Positions 13,646 through 15,937 of a stretch of DNA of 15,937 nt are shown in pieces. Where the stretch lies: positions 1 through 15,937 of the forward strand of contig CAJTRC010000057.1 in assembly GCA_910578365.1 (NCBI GenBank), read 5' to 3'. The number at the start of each line of letters is the position of its first letter. Positions within the stretch are counted from its first letter, which is position 1. The notes under the pieces were generated by a model. The model ran no database searches and was not told the DNA's origin. It saw only the letters and a program-made list of their open reading frames with translations. The translations under genes were made by a program, and so were the position numbers. Source of the stretch: an uncultured Muribaculaceae bacterium (GTDB lineage Bacteria > Bacteroidota > Bacteroidia > Bacteroidales > Muribaculaceae).

Positions 13646-14712
13646 TTATTTATGATTTTGTTGAGTTCGTTGTCGATAAGCTGAGCCTCGCGCTTGGCGT
13701 CCTGAGTCCATTCGCTGCGGTCTACAGCGTCTTTTGCCGAGAATTTATATGCCGGAAGCACAAACAGCCATGTGGCCACGCAGAAGGGGCCGGTCAAAGT
13801 CGGCAGTCCCCAAGGTGTGAATATCACGTCCATGGCGCCCTGAATAAATACAGTGGCAACTATGCCGCATACAGCCCAGATGGCCGACTTCCAGTTTACC
13901 TTGTAGAAGGTGCATCCCAGGGCTATTGCCGTAAGCACGGGGCTGAAGCCGAACAGACCGTTGGCTATATCAGCGGGGTCGGCTTTCAGCAGTATGGCCA
14001 TGGCCAATGCTATGGCACTGCCCGCGGCGGCCCAGATAGCGGCCCAGCGCAAACTCAGCCACAGACCCACCAGAAACAATATACCTGTTACCCAGTTATT
14101 GATAAGGAACACCTGCGATACACCTTTGAGCCAGTACTCAAGCAGCTTTACAAAACTTGTATCGAGGTCCCCGGCAGCTACCACAGGGAGAGTCGGATGC
14201 GACAGTGAGGTGGGGTCAAGGCCATCGAAAATCCGCGTGCCGAACAGCATAATCCATGTAAGGAACACAAACGGGAAAGTAAAGGAATTGGTGTTGAACT
14301 GGCGCAGCAGATTATTGAAGCCCGAACGTACCCAGGTGGTACACATGGCAAAGAATATCAGACAAAGCCACATAAGCCAGCTGTTGGACATGAATGTGGG
14401 GAAGGCACAGCCTACCAGAATACCGTTGAAGCCCCACAGACCTTCGTCGCCGTTGGTCGAGGGCAGTTTTACAAGATATCCCGCGAGTGTGGAGGCCGCC
14501 AGACCTACAAGCGCGCCCCAGGCCACCGCAGGAGTATGCGAGGCATATGCGCCCCAAAATATACCTGCCAGAAACAGCAGTCCGGTCCACGAACTGCACT
14601 GAAACATAACTTGGCCGGCACCGCGCAGCAAAGTGCGTATGCCAAGTGTCCACTGATTGGGCACTGACTGCCGGCTCCCGGTCTGAACGCGGGAACTTGT
14701 GGTTGTTGACAT
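13642..14712 (-). CDS. Urea transporter (UT family)
   Basis: This 356-residue membrane protein shows the internal two-fold repeat of UT proteins. GLWGFNGILVGCAF (91-104) is echoed by GLFGFSPVLTAIALG (252-266), and NSFTFPFVFLTW (142-153) by LPTLTGPFCVATW (303-315). The TxPF-type motifs line the selectivity filter in known UT structures, which form channel-like homotrimers for urea. A variable, hydrophilic N-terminus (about 20 residues) and a charged C-terminal tail (about 325-356) flank the core. It lies 57 bases downstream of ureD and overlaps the MFS gene, so the three form one minus-strand unit. Its likely role is bringing host- or diet-derived urea to cytoplasmic urease. Confidence 0.93.
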   Translation of the reverse strand: MSTTTSSRVQTGSRQSVPNQWTLGIRTLLRGAGQVMFQCSSWTGLLFLAGIFWGAYASHTPAVAWGALVGLAASTLAGYLVKLPSTNGDEGLWGFNGILVGCAFPTFMSNSWLMWLCLIFFAMCTTWVRSGFNNLLRQFNTNSFTFPFVFLTWIMLFGTRIFDGLDPTSLSHPTLPVVAAGDLDTSFVKLLEYWLKGVSQVFLINNWVTGILFLVGLWLSLRWAAIWAAAGSAIALAMAILLKADPADIANGLFGFSPVLTAIALGCTFYKVNWKSAIWAVCGIVATVFIQGAMDVIFTPWGLPTLTGPFCVATWLFVLPAYKFSAKDAVDRSEWTQDAKREAQLIDNELNKIINK

Positions 14713-14769
14713 CTTTTTAGTTTTAAATGTTGAATGTTATAAATTATACGGCAGACCTTGACCTTAAAC
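14713..14769. other. Short gap between ureD and the urea transporter
   Basis: This 57-base AT-rich gap has no hairpin or consensus promoter that I can find. Transcription probably runs through from ureD into the urea transporter. Confidence 0.4.
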
Positions 14770-15714
14770 CTACCTCCACGGAAACTCCTTGGGCAGAGGC
14801 TTGCATTTGACTGCCTGACGGACCTTGGATGCAAACTCGCGCACCAGCGCCTTTACCGGACCCGGCTCAGTGCCAAGCACCTTGTAGAGCAGACCGGCAC
14901 CGTTGGGCAGATGGGTTATTCCGGCCGCCAGATGCTTATCGCTATTTATAAACGGTTCGGTGGACTTATATATTATATCGGCCGATTCCGGCGGCGTCAC
15001 CACCACCACATTGGCAAATACATCGTAGCTGTCCATCACGCCGGTAAGACGCAGGCCGCCGCGCTGCGGGTCTATGATAAACTTCTCGCGGAACAGCTGC
15101 CGCCCGTCGGGGCGCTGTCCTCGAGTGGTCACCGACAGAATGTCGAACTCAAACAGCTCGCCGCCATTGTAATATTTTCGTCCGCCCATATACACCTCGC
15201 TGTACACCAGCGAAGCCGTGGGATGCGCCGTAATTTCGGTATCGCAGATAAAGCGTGTGTGGCGGCATGGTATCACCGGTTCGGGCAGGTATTCAAGGTA
15301 AGCGCCCTCCTCGAGCACTATTTTCTGAGTCATACCCGAATAGTTGCGACGCATCTCGGCCAGTTTTGTGGCTGCGCCTGTGCTTATGTGCGCGAATGCG
15401 TTTTTATGCACGGTAAAGTTCTGCACATAGCGGTCGCCGTCGACATTGGGGCCTCCCGACGACAGTATGTACACACATGGCATCTCCGGCATGGCCTCGT
15501 CGAAGTAAAGTTCCTGCTGCACAATCAGCGGGGCGCGGCGGTCGAGTTCGCGCATAATCGACTTGCCGTCGGCATCAAGCTCGAAGCCGAGGTTCAGATA
15601 ACCGTGCTTGCCGGGACACCCCACGTACATGGCGTCGGGCTGCTCCAGGTAGGGAGCCATCTCGGGGGCATGGTCGAAATCAACCTTGGGTGAGTCAGAA
15701 TAATAGCGTTCCAT
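14770..15714 (-). CDS. ureD: Urease accessory protein UreD (UreH)
   Basis: This 314-residue cytoplasmic protein matches UreD in its ordered motifs: RRAPLIVQQELYFD (59-72), SSGGPNVDGDRYVQNFTVHKNAFAHISTGAATKL (about 85-118, the GG-x-GD and STGAATK blocks), LEYLPEPVIPCRHTRF (140-155, equivalent to the LEWLPQ segment), SEVYMGGRKYYNGGELFEFD (172-191), and DSYDVFANVVV (228-238). UreD binds the urease apoenzyme and, with UreF and UreG, passes nickel and CO2 to its active site. The length is slightly above the usual 270-290 because of an N-terminal lead of about 30 residues. The catalytic genes and ureEFG are not in this window; they may lie to the right, beyond the 223-base non-coding stretch, or elsewhere. 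Urea transporter and MFS genes follow in the same direction. Confidence 0.92.
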   Translation of the reverse strand: MERYYSDSPKVDFDHAPEMAPYLEQPDAMYVGCPGKHGYLNLGFELDADGKSIMRELDRRAPLIVQQELYFDEAMPEMPCVYILSSGGPNVDGDRYVQNFTVHKNAFAHISTGAATKLAEMRRNYSGMTQKIVLEEGAYLEYLPEPVIPCRHTRFICDTEITAHPTASLVYSEVYMGGRKYYNGGELFEFDILSVTTRGQRPDGRQLFREKFIIDPQRGGLRLTGVMDSYDVFANVVVVTPPESADIIYKSTEPFINSDKHLAAGITHLPNGAGLLYKVLGTEPGPVKALVREFASKVRQAVKCKPLPKEFPWR

Positions 15715-15763
15715 ATCTCAGGATTTAGAGGGTGTTTAATAATAAATGTCAAATTCCCGGTGG

Positions 15764-15794
15764 CGTATCTTTTAGCAATTCAGCAAAAGAGACG
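15764..15794. other. Hairpin in the ureD leader region
   Basis: Plus strand: CGT-a-TCTTTT-a-GC, loop AATTCA, GC-AAAAGA-g-ACG. Eleven pairs with one mismatch and one bulged base. It lies about 50 bases before the ureD start. On the minus strand the stem precedes ureD and could be the terminator of an upstream gene or a leader structure; the T-rich arm alone is not enough to decide. Confidence 0.4.
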
Positions 15795-15883
15795 CAAAGG
15801 CGGGGGTAACTTTAAAAATCCATTAATTCAAAAAATAATGTTGATACAGAAATTACCATTCCACTCGAAAATCACGGGCGCCT

Positions 15884-15937
15884 TTTGCTCTTCATTTCAG
15901 TCACATAGCTCGCTATGCTCCTTCAATTCAGAGCAAA
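15884..15937. repeat. Imperfect palindrome (REP-like) cut by the window edge
   Basis: The centre is CATAGC-TC-GCTATG (15904-15917). The outer arms TTTGCTCT (15884-15891) and AGAGCAAA (15930-15937) are perfect reverse complements placed symmetrically about the same centre (15910.5). Between them the arms match only partly (about 5 of 12 positions). The left arm continues outward as GGGCGCCT, so the element may extend past the window end. It resembles a repeated extragenic palindrome, but only one copy is in view. Confidence 0.6.

Larger units (their letters stand above)
15715..15937. other. Gene-free region upstream of ureD
   Basis: No open frame of note runs through this stretch on either strand. 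It holds an AT-rich centre (about 15810-15840), a hairpin at 15764-15794 and an imperfect palindrome that reaches the window end. I see no full consensus promoter for ureD: on the minus strand a TTTG occurs 20 bases before TACCCCCG, which keeps only the TA of the -7 box. Confidence 0.5.

Noticed and set aside
14758..15693. A 311-codon plus-strand open frame
   Set aside because: It is antisense to ureD over its whole length. The ureD frame has clear family motifs, whereas this one shows none and has the His-rich, low-complexity look of an antisense shadow.
1..15937. CRISPR arrays, tRNA, rRNA, insertion sequences, prophage genes
   Set aside because: I looked for spaced direct repeats, cloverleaf-like segments, conserved rRNA words and transposase or integrase motifs and found none that can be supported.

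Overview
The window looks like chromosome of a gut-type Bacteroidota, most likely order Bacteroidales and perhaps Muribaculaceae. Three things suggest this. Two promoters match the Bacteroidota pattern exactly (TTTG, 20 bases, TAnnTTTG). The gldE-gldD-phosphopantetheinyl transferase neighbourhood is typical of the phylum. The BlaI-like/M56 pair, with a TonB-type C-terminus on the peptidase, is also common there. Placement at family level is inference from style, not from a marker gene.

Layout. (1) 182-2892, plus strand: a lipid-linked glycan flippase and a GT4 glycosyltransferase, translationally coupled; this looks like the end of a surface-glycan gene set. (2) 2873-7073, minus strand, read from right to left: gldE, gldD, a phosphopantetheinyl transferase, an S66 LD-carboxypeptidase and a secreted esterase. 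They are packed with overlaps or gaps of 5 bases or less behind one strong promoter at 7111-7142. The esterase meets the glycosyltransferase tail to tail with a 20-base overlap. (3) 7161-9675, minus strand: cbiM/nikM (fused to a PDGLE segment), cbiQ and cbiO, a complete group-I ECF transporter for nickel or cobalt, with an 8-base inverted repeat directly in front of it. (4) 9779-10431, minus strand: an antitoxin and PIN-toxin pair in which the PIN gene carries an in-frame TAA at codon 26. (5) 10581-12268, plus strand: a BlaI/MecI-type repressor and an M56 membrane peptidase ending in a TonB C-terminal domain, behind a promoter threaded with three ACTA-N6-TAGT operator copies. (6) 12317-15714, minus strand: ureD, a urea transporter and an MFS transporter. 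(7) 15715-15937: a gene-free stretch with a hairpin and an imperfect palindrome that reaches the window edge.

How the parts fit. UreD is a urease maturation chaperone, the UT protein brings in urea, and the CbiMQO-type importer could supply the nickel that urease needs. The right half therefore reads as part of a urea-nitrogen module, although the structural genes (ureABC) and ureEFG are not in view. The left half is envelope biology: glycan export, peptidoglycan tetrapeptide trimming, and the GldD/GldE pair known from gliding and type IX secretion bacteria. The toxin-antitoxin pair and the BlaI/M56 pair sit between the metal importer and the urea genes and look like an inserted regulatory or accessory segment. 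I see no rRNA, tRNA, CRISPR array, transposase or prophage gene.
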